This document shows positions 35,361-44,108 of a stretch of 64,000 nt of DNA, piece by piece; the stretch's first letter is position 1, and every line of letters starts with the position of its first letter. Under the pieces are notes generated by a model that did no database searches, was not told the DNA's origin, and was given only the letters and a program-made list of their open reading frames with translations. This DNA is from Clostridiaceae bacterium (GTDB lineage: Bacteria > Bacillota > Clostridia > Peptostreptococcales > Peptostreptococcaceae), in assembly GCA_902362365.1 (NCBI GenBank), contig CABIVQ010000002.1:99218-163217 (forward strand). The letters are read 5' to 3'. A program made the position numbers and the translations under genes.

Positions 35361-35917
35361 TAGTTTTTACCTTCCTCATTATATAACATATTGTAATTTT
35401 CGTAGTTATTTCTTACTTTTACTACATAATTTGAAGTCTCTGGAAAAGGTATATTATGTAGTTTTTTACCATCTTTACTATAATCATTGTTTCCAAGCCA
35501 CTGGTTTACATTCCCTGATCCACCATTATAAGCGGCTATAACTAAATCCATATCTCCGAACTGTTTATACAACTTATTTAGATACCAGCATCCTATTTTT
35601 ATATTAATTTCAGGATCAAAAATATCTATATTTTCTTTTAAATCTAATTCTTCAATTGCCCAATTCTTTGTAATATCACTAATTTGCATTAATCCCTTTG
35701 CACCTTTACGAGATATTGCATCTTTTTTAAATTTACTTTCCACTTTTATAACACTATAAACTAAGTTTTCCTCTAGATTGTATTCCTTAGAGTATTTTTC
35801 TACATAGACAGAGTATTTTTTAGGATATATTAATTTTTTAATCCCCTTACTTTCTATAGATGCGGTTACAAGTATGGATATTATAATCGATATAAAAATT
35901 AATACTTTCTTATTCAC
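35360..35917 (-). CDS. Lytic transglycosylase (SLT domain)
   Basis: A 185-residue protein with an N-terminal membrane anchor (about 4-20) and a soluble lytic transglycosylase domain. YSVIKVESKFKKDAIS holds the catalytic Glu, GAKGLMQI and AYNGGSGNVNQWL follow. It cleaves the glycan strands of peptidoglycan. The GTG start at 35917 lies inside coaE, eight bases before its end, with AAGGAG at good spacing. It overlaps the following lipoprotein gene by one base. Its place after polA-coaE is conserved in related Clostridia. Confidence 0.9.
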   Translation of the reverse strand: MNKKVLIFISIIISILVTASIESKGIKKLIYPKKYSVYVEKYSKEYNLEENLVYSVIKVESKFKKDAISRKGAKGLMQISDITKNWAIEELDLKENIDIFDPEINIKIGCWYLNKLYKQFGDMDLVIAAYNGGSGNVNQWLGNNDYSKDGKKLHNIPFPETSNYVVKVRNNYENYNMLYNEEGKN

Positions 35918-36515
35918 ACCAATTCTCCTTTACATAGTCTACAAATTCATAGGCTCTTTTTTTAAGTTCTTCATAAGTTCCAGAGTTATCTATTATATAA
36001 TCTCCATAACTTATTTTATCTTCTTGACTAAGTTGAGAATTAATTCTGCTTAAAGCTTCTTCTTTGCTACAAGCATCTCTTTTCATTACTCGTTCTATTT
36101 GTACATCCTTAGCACAGTATACTACTAAAAGTTTATCTAATAAATCTAGATAGCCTCCTTCTACTAATAAGGCTGCATCTATTATAACTATTTCTTTTTC
36201 TTCTCTTCTTGCCAACTCAACCTTAGCTAAAATTTGTTCCTTGATTTTCGGATGAGTTAAACTGTTTAGCTGAACAAGCTTTGCATCATTATTAAAAACA
36301 ATATTACCTAATGCTTTTCTATTTAAGCTCCCATCAGCATTTTTTATACTATCTCCAAAAAACTCAAAAACTTGCTTCAATAAAATTTCATCTTCAAATA
36401 TATTTCTAGATATAATATCTGCATCTATTATATCTATATTATAATCTTCTCTAAAAATATTGGATAGGCTGCTTTTCCCACAGCCTATATTGCCAGTTAG
36501 TCCTAATACTAACAT
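35910..36515 (-). CDS. coaE: Dephospho-CoA kinase
   Basis: A 201-residue kinase for the last step of CoA synthesis. The P-loop is GLTGNIGCGKSS at the N terminus. DADIISRNIF, LTHPKIKEQI and the lid region VYCAKDVQIERVMKRD are visible. GGTGATTGG precedes the ATG. It lies 8 bases after polA and overlaps the next gene. Confidence 0.95.
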   Translation of the reverse strand: MLVLGLTGNIGCGKSSLSNIFREDYNIDIIDADIISRNIFEDEILLKQVFEFFGDSIKNADGSLNRKALGNIVFNNDAKLVQLNSLTHPKIKEQILAKVELARREEKEIVIIDAALLVEGGYLDLLDKLLVVYCAKDVQIERVMKRDACSKEEALSRINSQLSQEDKISYGDYIIDNSGTYEELKKRAYEFVDYVKENWCE

Positions 36516-36523
36516 CCAATCAC

Positions 36524-39175
36524 CTACTTTGTTTCATACCAAGAGTATCCCACATTAAGGTCTACATCTAAATAAACATCCATGCTAAATGCATTTTCCA
36601 TTTCTTCTCTTACTATTTTCTCAACTATTTCTAATTCATCATCAGTAGCTTCTACTATAAGCTCATCGTGTACTTGAAGTATTAGCTTTGATTTTAAATT
36701 ACTTTCTTCTAATTTTTTATATACATTTACCATTGCTATTTTTATGATATCTGCAGCACTCCCTTGAATTGGCGCATTCATAGCAGCTCTTTTACCTGCA
36801 TTTCTTAACATAAAGTTGCTAGATTTCAACTCTGGTATGTATCTTCTTCTATTTAATAAAGTTGTTATATATCCATTTACAGTAGCATCTTCTATTGTTG
36901 TATCCATGAATTCTTTTATTTTACTATATTTTTCAAAATAACTATTTATATATTCTTTTGCTTGTTTTACAGGTATATTTAAATCTTCAGATAATCCAAA
37001 ATCACTCTTTCCATAAACTATACCAAAGTTTATAGACTTAGCTTCACTTCTTTGTCTAGGTGTTACATCATTTATATCTACATCAAATATTTGAGATGCA
37101 GTCTTAGCATGTATATCTTCACCATGTTTGAATGCATCTATCATATTCTCATCACCACTCATATTAGCAAGCACTCTAAGTTCCACTTGAGAATAATCGG
37201 CATCTACTAATTTATGATTTTTACCTGCTATAAATACTTTTCTAATCTTTCTTCCCATCTCCATCTTCACTGGTATATTTTGAAGATTTGGCTCAGTTGA
37301 AGAAATTCTTCCTGTAGTAGTTATCGTTTGATTAAATGATGAATGTATTCTATTACTTATAGGATTCATTATTCCTAAAAGACCTTCTACATAAGTAGAG
37401 TTTAATTTTACTATTTGTCTATACTCTGTAATCTTATCTATTATCTCATGTTTATCTCTTAATTTATCAAGTACTTCTGCATTAGTTGAATATCCTGTTT
37501 TTGTCTTTTTAATTACTGGTAATTCTAATTTTTCGAATAGAATTACACCTAATTGCTTAGGAGAATTTATGTTGAATGATTCCCCTGCCATTTCATAGAT
37601 CTCAGCTTCTAACTTACTTATAATCTCTTTGAATTCTGTACCTAATTCATTAAGCATTTCTCTATCTACTTCTATGCCTACAAATTCCATTTCTCCTAAA
37701 ACTTCAACTAATGGCATTTCAACTTCATAGAATAAGCTGTCCATATCACTTTCATTTAAGCTCTTTTCCATCTTTTCTGAAGAAAGTTTAACTACGTTTA
37801 CTATTTGTGCTATGTACTTTGATAACTCTTCTATATCTAAATCTTCAAACTTCTTAGCCTTCGCACCTTTTCCTAATAAATCTTCTTTAGATTTTATTTT
37901 TCTAGTTAAGTATTTCATTGCTATAGCACTACATTCATAAGAAGTAGAAGATGCTGAGTCTATTAAATACTCTGCTATTGTTATATCAAAATACATATTT
38001 TCAAGTTTTATATCATAAGGTCTTAATGCTATATAATCATCTTTTAGATTATAGCCAAACTTTTTAATTTCAGTACTTACTAAAACATCTTTGAATAATG
38101 ATAGTTGTCCTTCATTTAAGTAGTATATGTTTTCTCCATCAACACTTATGAACATATATAATATATTTTTTTCAAGTATATTTCCTACTTTTGTAACTGT
38201 TTTAACTATTAGTTCCTTTTTTTCTTTTATTTCATTTATTAATTCTTCTGCATTATCAAGTGGCTTTATATTTAGTTCTAAAGCTACTTCCTCAGTTGGT
38301 TCACTTGCACCATCTAAGTCTATAAGTCTTGATATTAGGCTTGTAAATCCAAATCTTTTAAATTCTTCTATCACAGCATCCTTATCATAATCACCGTACT
38401 CTAATTCTTCTAAACTTACTTCAATTGGAACATCTCTGATAATAGTAGCTAATCTCTTACTCATTATAGCTAATTCTTTATTTTCTTCTATCTTCTTTTT
38501 TACGCTTCCTTTTAATTCATCAGTATGTTCGACTAGATTCTCTATACTTGAAAATTCTTTTATTAACTTTATTCCAGTCTTTTCACCAATTCCTGGAACA
38601 CCTGGTATGTTATCTGATTTATCTCCCATAAGACCTTTTAAATCTATAAATTGAGTTGGCGTCATTTCGTATTTTTCCATAACAGAATCAAAGTTATATT
38701 CTTCAACTTCTCCAACACCTTTTTTAGTTATTAAAGTAGTTGTTTTATTTGATGCAAGTTGAATAGCATCTTTATCTCCTGTTACTATAAATACTTTGTA
38801 ATCATTTTCTTCACCTAACTTTGAAACTGTTCCTATTATATCGTCAGCTTCATATCCATCTAGTTCTAATCTATGTATATTAAATTTATCTAGAAGTTCT
38901 TTTAATGGCTCAAATTGCTCTCTAAGCTCATCTGGCATTTTCTTTCTTCCTGCCTTGTACTCTTTGAACTCTAAATGTCTAAATGTTGGTGCTTTTCTAT
39001 CAAAAGCTACACTTATGTGAGTAGGCTGGTATGTATCTATTATCTTAAATAACATTGTTGTAAATCCGTAAATTGCATTTGTTTTTAGACCATCTTTACT
39101 AGTCATTTCAGGCAATGCATAAAAAGCTCTATTTATTATTGAGTTTCCATCTATTATAATTAATCTTTTATCCAA
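36524..39175 (-). CDS. polA: DNA polymerase I
   Basis: An 883-residue polymerase. It has a 5'-3' exonuclease domain (1-290: IIDGNSIINRAFYALP, DGYEADDIIGT, GDKSDNIPGVPGIGEKT) and a degenerate 3'-5' exonuclease region. A family A polymerase domain follows (DADYSQVELRVLANMS, RSEAKSINFGIVYG, LILQVHDELIVE). The middle domain lacks the first D-x-E metal motif, so proofreading is probably absent, as in several Firmicutes. I start at the TTG at 39175, with AGGAG eight bases upstream, rather than the GTG at 39184 that abuts the site. It is first in polA-coaE-slt-lipoprotein. Confidence 0.95.
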   Translation of the reverse strand: MDKRLIIIDGNSIINRAFYALPEMTSKDGLKTNAIYGFTTMLFKIIDTYQPTHISVAFDRKAPTFRHLEFKEYKAGRKKMPDELREQFEPLKELLDKFNIHRLELDGYEADDIIGTVSKLGEENDYKVFIVTGDKDAIQLASNKTTTLITKKGVGEVEEYNFDSVMEKYEMTPTQFIDLKGLMGDKSDNIPGVPGIGEKTGIKLIKEFSSIENLVEHTDELKGSVKKKIEENKELAIMSKRLATIIRDVPIEVSLEELEYGDYDKDAVIEEFKRFGFTSLISRLIDLDGASEPTEEVALELNIKPLDNAEELINEIKEKKELIVKTVTKVGNILEKNILYMFISVDGENIYYLNEGQLSLFKDVLVSTEIKKFGYNLKDDYIALRPYDIKLENMYFDITIAEYLIDSASSTSYECSAIAMKYLTRKIKSKEDLLGKGAKAKKFEDLDIEELSKYIAQIVNVVKLSSEKMEKSLNESDMDSLFYEVEMPLVEVLGEMEFVGIEVDREMLNELGTEFKEIISKLEAEIYEMAGESFNINSPKQLGVILFEKLELPVIKKTKTGYSTNAEVLDKLRDKHEIIDKITEYRQIVKLNSTYVEGLLGIMNPISNRIHSSFNQTITTTGRISSTEPNLQNIPVKMEMGRKIRKVFIAGKNHKLVDADYSQVELRVLANMSGDENMIDAFKHGEDIHAKTASQIFDVDINDVTPRQRSEAKSINFGIVYGKSDFGLSEDLNIPVKQAKEYINSYFEKYSKIKEFMDTTIEDATVNGYITTLLNRRRYIPELKSSNFMLRNAGKRAAMNAPIQGSAADIIKIAMVNVYKKLEESNLKSKLILQVHDELIVEATDDELEIVEKIVREEMENAFSMDVYLDVDLNVGYSWYETK

Positions 39176-39288
39176 GGTTATCACTCCTAAAGTTCTATGT
39201 ATTTTAGCTTTTATATATAGTTATTATATACCATTATGCTATTATTTAATAATACCATAAGATTTAATGTATATTAAGATTAAATATG

Positions 39289-39317
39289 TTGCAAACGTTC
39301 TATTTTATTGATATAAT
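39289..39317 (+). promoter_or_regulatory. tRNA-Leu promoter
   Basis: TTGCAA (39289-39294) and TATAAT (39312-39317) with a 17-base spacer, 33 bases before the mature tRNA. Confidence 0.8.
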
Positions 39318-39350
39318 TAATAATATAAATTTTAAATATTCTCTGAATAT

Positions 39351-39436
<86 letters not shown>

Positions 39437-39466
39437 ATTTTAATATTAATATGCTATAATGATTAA

Positions 39467-39496
39467 AAACACTTATACTTAGAATAAGTGTTTTTT
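39467..39496 (+). terminator. tRNA-Leu terminator
   Basis: A 10-bp stem, AAACACTTAT (39467-39476) with ATAAGTGTTT (39484-39493), and a six-T tail. Confidence 0.85.
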
Positions 39497-39888
39497 ATTT
39501 TTATAAAAATCCCCTGGTAATCCCCCAATGGTAAATAAAAAACAAATTTACCTATATACTTTATAATATATTAGATTTCTACTATGATTATTTTTAAATG
39601 AAAAAATATAAGAATTAATAGGAATTTGTTAAACACTATTAACTCTTATATCCTTCATTCTATATTTAATCTATATATATTTCTTATTCATAATGTATTT
39701 AAATTTTCTGTAACCTATTTATTATGTGTATTTCTGTACCATATCTCCAGAATACAGTTCCTTTTAATACTATTTAGTCTTTTACTATTTAACAATTTTT
39801 TGAGGTTTAGATATATTTATATACAATACTATATTCTATTATTTTAATTTTTATTATTATACCCGATTTACAAAGCTCCATCTTCTAA
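39497..39888. other. Gene-free start of the accessory region
   Basis: About 390 bases with no real gene. It includes a C-rich motif block (39510-39535) that has a diverged second copy near 41180, and a hairpin at 39606-39651. The remainder is AT-rich and looks like eroded sequence. Confidence 0.5.
39606..39651 (-). terminator. Hairpin, probable minus-strand terminator
   Basis: Arms ATATAAGAaTTAATAG (39606-39621) and CTATTAAcTCTTATAT (39636-39651), 16 bp with one mismatch. On the minus strand it is followed by TTTTTTC. It may once have ended the decayed gene cluster above it. Confidence 0.55.
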
Positions 39889-40523
39889 TTATTCATCAGA
39901 TTCAGACCTATCTTTTATAAATTTTATATCATTTTCTATATTATATTTGTAAAAATCTATGTAACTTGATTCAGAGTCTCTTCCCTTTGCATATAAAGGT
40001 ACAAGATACTCTTTTATAGCATTATCTACCTCATCCTTCTTTGTTCTAAGGTACTCTATATGTTCTTTATTACATATTAGACTATCTTTTAAGTAATATG
40101 AAATTAATATCTGATTACTTCCTAAAATTACTTTATCCGCATTTTCCTCTAATATATCTCTATACCCAATATTATATATCACAAAGTAATAGTACAGTTG
40201 CTCTTCATTATAAGGTTTTGATATAACTTCTTTGAAATTTTTCCTTAAAATAACTTAAACTTTTCTCCCATAAACTCATCAAATCTAAGTAATTTATTAA
40301 TAGAATATAACATGACCTCGGGAACAAATCTGAATATATAACATAATTGATGATAGTCACTTGTCGTAAGTATATAATTTTCAAAATCGAGATCATAAAA
40401 ATATTTAGATTTAAAGAATGATATTAAGAAAACTCTTCTGGTTTTATCATCATCTAATTTAGTTATTTAATTTTGTTTTTATATTCACACATGATTATGT
40501 TAATTAAACTTATATCAACCATT
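39889..40523 (-). pseudogene. Frameshifted remnant of an unknown protein
   Basis: Three reading-frame pieces on the minus strand combine into one plausible protein of about 210 residues. The first, from ATG 40523, starts MVDISLINIIMCEYKNKI and stops at 40464. The second contains KTRRVFLISFFKSKYFYD and FRFVPEVMLYSINK and stops near 40245. The third contains FKEVISKPYNEEQLYYYFV and ends in DRSESDE at 39889. Two frameshifts therefore disrupt it. I do not recognise the family. It is typical of debris beside a tRNA integration site. Confidence 0.6.
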
Positions 40524-40678
40524 TTGCTCTAATACTTCAATATATTTTTACTATACGTACTGTGCGATATACACTACGTATAATCTTTCGAATACTTTAT
40601 ATTTTTATTTATGCGGATGTATTTATAATAATCACTACTTTTTGTATACTTTTTATATACCCAATATATACTTTTAAC

Positions 40679-40950
40679 CTACTTATATTTTTCTAGTCCT
40701 TCTTTTATAAACTGGCTTATTATATCTTGTATCTTATATTTATTATTAGCATTACAAAACTCTACAAATTCTTTTTGTATTGGCTCATAAATTTTAAAAG
40801 TTCGTGATATAACATTCCCCTCAAAATCATCTATTACTAATTTATTTTTTCTTGCCTTGATTCACATTTATACCAACAATATACTTCATCTAATTTTTCA
40901 TTCATTCTATCTATTTTTTCTTTTAAATATTGAATTTATTTATTATCCAT
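40679..40950 (-). pseudogene. Remnant of a small element-borne protein
   Basis: A good ribosome binding site (AAGGAGAAATATC) precedes ATG 40950, but codon 5 is TAA, and a frameshift follows near 40860. The combined product begins MDNK-stop-IQYLKEKIDRMNEKLDEV. It continues after the shift with NKLVIDDFEGNVISRTFKIY and ends FIKEGLEKYK. The first half is a short coiled coil and the second resembles small DNA-binding proteins carried by mobile elements; the family is not identified. A 111-bp repeat copy lies directly upstream. Confidence 0.6.
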
Positions 40951-40972
40951 GATATTTCTCCTTATTTAGTTT

Positions 40973-41083
40973 GATTTATATTTCTAATTCTAAATTTCTA
41001 TTTCAAACCCTACTTACATAATTTTTATTAGATTTATTTATAATTATTTTATCGGATTGTAATATAAATTACGCCGATCAATT
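40973..41083. repeat. 111-bp direct repeat, copy A
   Basis: Aligns without gaps to 46870-46980 at roughly 90 percent identity by eye (about ten differences). It begins in TTTATATTTCTAATTCTA and ends with GATCAATT. It sits just upstream of the decayed small gene at 40679-40950. Confidence 0.85.
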
Positions 41084-41145
41084 GCTTTAATAAAAGAAGA
41101 TATAAAACTAAAAATAATTTTATATCTTCTTTTATTAAAGCAATT
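41080..41145. repeat. Perfect 28-bp inverted repeat (hairpin)
   Basis: Arms 41080-41107 and 41118-41145 are exact reverse complements over 28 bases with a 10-base loop. The core of the arm is GCTTTAATAAAAGAAGATAT. It is longer and cleaner than the terminators elsewhere in the window and abuts repeat copy A. Confidence 0.85.
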
Positions 41146-41303
41146 TCCATATTAAATTTTTTAATATTTATATATAAAAAATATCCCTAATAATCCGCAA
41201 TGATTAAATTTAAAGACAAATTTCTCTCTATTTTAGATGAAAATATATAGTTATAGTTCAGTTTAAAGAATAATATATAAATTATAAAAAGAAAGATAAT
41301 ATT

Positions 41304-41492
41304 ATATCTAATAAATTTTTTACTACTTTACTTAATGATCAAATAAATATTTTTAAAAATTCATTTTGTGAAACATCAATATCTATATTTTATGACGAAA
41401 ACCTAAAACAACTTATTCATCCTGAATAATACGGAATATATAGAGAAAATACAGTATATTATCCAGATTTAATATTATATATGGATAATTAA
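41304..41492 (+). pseudogene. Remnant resembling DUF6602-type nuclease-like protein
   Basis: A plus-strand frame of 62 codons lacks a start and contains an internal TAA at 41427. The reading around it is FYDENLKQLIHPE-stop-YGIYRENTVYY. An IHPGE-x-G-x-x-R-E motif after an NDQINIFKNSF-type helix recalls the N terminus of DUF6602 proteins, often found in defence or mobile regions. The match is from memory and weak. The gene is dead: no start and a nonsense codon. Confidence 0.4.
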
Positions 41493-41541
41493 ATTACTTT
41501 TAATTATTTTGAAATTTAATAGAATTCCATTTGTAGAATTA

Positions 41542-41580
41542 AAATAAAACACATTGATAAAATATCAATGTGTTTTATTT
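41542..41580. terminator. Strong bidirectional terminator
   Basis: An 18-bp perfect stem, AAATAAAACACATTGATA with TATCAATGTGTTTTATTT, and a 3-base loop. It lies between the dead gene and the GH2 gene, about 170 bases after the GH2 stop. Confidence 0.8.
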
Positions 41581-41747
41581 ATTTTGAATACTGAAGAAAG
41601 TTAATTCAAACACAATTACTAAAATTAAAACATGTGTAAATTTCTAACTAACTTTCTATATCATTATATTTAATAAATTCATTTAATAATAAAAATAACC
41701 TATCTTTAATATCCCATACTATTACATTTATAGATTTATAACTTTAT

Positions 41748-44030
41748 CTATTTTTTTATAACATTTAATTCTTTATTAATAACTAACACAAGTTCTTTTG
41801 GTATCTTAAAGAAAGAAATTTTAGACATAGATTCTATACTCATAGTATTCATCATTGATTCAAACCTTGGACTTCCAGTAATATGAGAAAAATACTTATT
41901 AAATATTGCTTTAGCTTCTTCATTTTCGTATAAATCTGCTATAGTATCTACAGTTGAATAATAGCCTTCTTTTAATTTAATTTCATCTGCATTTGATAAA
42001 TCAAATTTTTCAAACCAGTTTATAACATGATCCGAATTTTGTTTGTTTACAAATATATAGCTATTATCCATGTCATTAGTATGATTTAATATCATTTCAT
42101 CAGTATACTCATAACCAAGTTCATCATATCCTTTTACTAAAATTATATTGCTTCCTAATTTTAATTCAATATTTTCAAATTTAGTCATAGGTAATTTTCG
42201 TTCTGCTTCCTCTACTAAATTTCCATTCACATATAATGATAATTTTGTAACATTGGATAATACTACTATATCATTTAATTTTTTATGTCTATTTACAAAT
42301 CTACTTCCAGCTAATTTAACAAAAGATTCTTGTGACCAATATGCCTTATAAAGATAAAACGCATCCTTCTTAATTTTCCTATCAATTGTTACTAATCCTT
42401 TTTGATTTTTTCCTTTTTTACCGCCTTCATCACGGTTACTACTTCCAAAATCAAATAAGTTCCAAACATATCCACCTAAAACAAATCCTCTTTCTTCAAA
42501 AGCTCTTAAAGCATTATCACTAAATAATAATTGATATTCTTCTGTATAATCCTTTACCTTTGGTTCATATGAATGATATTCATAGTTTGTATCTACACCA
42601 TATTCAGTAACCATTAATGGTATGTTAGGATTAGTCTTATGAAAATTATCTAAACGTCTTTGTAAATCTTCTATTTCATTGTAGTACCAACCATAATATA
42701 AATTATACCCAACTAAATCAGTTAATTTATTCAAATAACTGTCATCTGCAACGTTATGTATATTGGCTTGTGCTGTATAACGAGTATCATCTAATGTCTT
42801 AGCATATTCTTCTAACTCTTTTACCATCTCATACACTCTTTCACTTTCAGAGCCTATAGTAATTTCATTTTGTACTCCCCAACAGTATATTGAACTGTGA
42901 TTATAACATTGTTTAATCAAATATTTCATTTGATCTTTTGCATTTTGATTCGTAGGACATTTTAGTGCAGGTACACTTATAAAAGGTATCTCTGCCCAAG
43001 TTAGTAAACCTTCTCTATCACATAATGTATAGAAATAATCATCATGTTGATAATGAGATAAACGAATAGAATTTGCACCTATTTCTTTTATAATAGACAT
43101 GTCTAATTCCATTTGTTCTTTACTTATTGCATTACCTACTTCAGCAAAATCTTGATGACGTGCAACTCCGTTTAGTTTAATATGTTTTCCATTTAAAAAC
43201 ACCCCTTTTTCTGGACTTATTTCTATTGTTCTAAATCCATATTCTATACATCTTTCATCTATAATAGAGCCATCAACTTTTATTTGAACTACCACCTCAT
43301 ATAAATAAGGGTCTTCAACTCCTTGCCATAAATGTGGTTTTTCTATTTCAATTGATTCTTTAAACTCTGTTTTATCGTCTATTTTTAATTCTATTGTTTT
43401 TTCTTGTACACATATCCCATCTCTGTCTTTTACACTAAATACAACTTGTGCATTAGATATTATTTTATTGCTACAAATAGCACCACTTATTTCTAATCTA
43501 TATGTTTCATCTTCTAATTTAACTTGTTTTAGATAAATACCATCTCTTCCACCATCTAATATATCAAAATGAACACCTTTACTTATAAGTAGTGATACAT
43601 CCCTATATATTCCTCCATAAAAAGAAAAATCAGCCATAATTGGATAGACATATTTCTGTTGTGAATTATCTACCATAATTGAAATAAGGTTTTCACCCGA
43701 TATAATATAAGGCTTCATATCTATACGATACATTGAATAAGGACAATCATTAACATGAGCTAATTTTCCATTTATATATACTTCACTTACTAAAGATGCT
43801 GCTCCTATTTCTAAGAATATGTTATCTTCCATAAGGTCATCTGTTATATCAAATACTTTTTGATAAAAACACTTTCCCTTAAACATTTCACTTCCATTTT
43901 GTCCATCATGTGAATTATAACAATGAGGAAGTGTAATGCTCTCTGCATCCTTTATTTTTTCTAATTTATATTCTTCTCCATATTCTTTTTTGAATAACCA
44001 TTTATCGTTCCATAAAATTCTATTTAACAT
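41748..44030 (-). CDS. Glycoside hydrolase family 2 (beta-galactosidase-like)
   Basis: A 760-residue cytoplasmic glycosidase without signal peptide. It comprises a sugar-binding jelly roll (about 40-150), an Ig-like domain and a TIM barrel with acid/base E389 (WGVQNE) and nucleophile E476 (VTEYG). A C-terminal DUF4982-like domain follows. RHQDFAEVGNAI and NQKGLVTIDRKIKKDAF fit beta-galactosidases. The N-x-K-G motif also occurs in glucuronidases, so the substrate is open. AAAGG precedes the ATG. It follows a GPH symporter gene, separated by a spacer containing a 30-bp tandem duplication. An AraC regulator lies upstream. The cassette sits between two 111-bp direct repeats. Confidence 0.88.
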   Translation of the reverse strand: MLNRILWNDKWLFKKEYGEEYKLEKIKDAESITLPHCYNSHDGQNGSEMFKGKCFYQKVFDITDDLMEDNIFLEIGAASLVSEVYINGKLAHVNDCPYSMYRIDMKPYIISGENLISIMVDNSQQKYVYPIMADFSFYGGIYRDVSLLISKGVHFDILDGGRDGIYLKQVKLEDETYRLEISGAICSNKIISNAQVVFSVKDRDGICVQEKTIELKIDDKTEFKESIEIEKPHLWQGVEDPYLYEVVVQIKVDGSIIDERCIEYGFRTIEISPEKGVFLNGKHIKLNGVARHQDFAEVGNAISKEQMELDMSIIKEIGANSIRLSHYQHDDYFYTLCDREGLLTWAEIPFISVPALKCPTNQNAKDQMKYLIKQCYNHSSIYCWGVQNEITIGSESERVYEMVKELEEYAKTLDDTRYTAQANIHNVADDSYLNKLTDLVGYNLYYGWYYNEIEDLQRRLDNFHKTNPNIPLMVTEYGVDTNYEYHSYEPKVKDYTEEYQLLFSDNALRAFEERGFVLGGYVWNLFDFGSSNRDEGGKKGKNQKGLVTIDRKIKKDAFYLYKAYWSQESFVKLAGSRFVNRHKKLNDIVVLSNVTKLSLYVNGNLVEEAERKLPMTKFENIELKLGSNIILVKGYDELGYEYTDEMILNHTNDMDNSYIFVNKQNSDHVINWFEKFDLSNADEIKLKEGYYSTVDTIADLYENEEAKAIFNKYFSHITGSPRFESMMNTMSIESMSKISFFKIPKELVLVINKELNVIKK

Positions 44031-44040
44031 CTAAAAACCT

Positions 44041-44100
44041 TTCTTTTTGTGTATTGAAAACTACATTAATTTCTTTTTGTGTATTGAAAACTACATTAAT
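44041..44100. repeat. Perfect tandem duplication of 30 bp
   Basis: Two identical 30-base copies, 44041-44070 and 44071-44100, each starting TTCTTTTTGT and ending CTACATTAAT. They lie between the symporter stop and the GH2 ribosome binding site, doubling the spacer. Exact identity implies a recent event. Confidence 0.97.
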
Positions 44101-44108
44101 TATGAATT

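Noticed and set aside
39626-39847. Plus-strand 73-codon frame after tRNA-Leu
   Set aside because: Very AT-rich, with no ribosome binding site; its hydrophobic composition is what random AT-rich DNA produces. It starts inside a hairpin.
41748-44030. Calling the GH2 enzyme a beta-glucuronidase
   Set aside because: The N-x-K-G motif is present, but similar motifs occur in beta-galactosidases and the C-terminal domain is of the galactosidase type; substrate left open.
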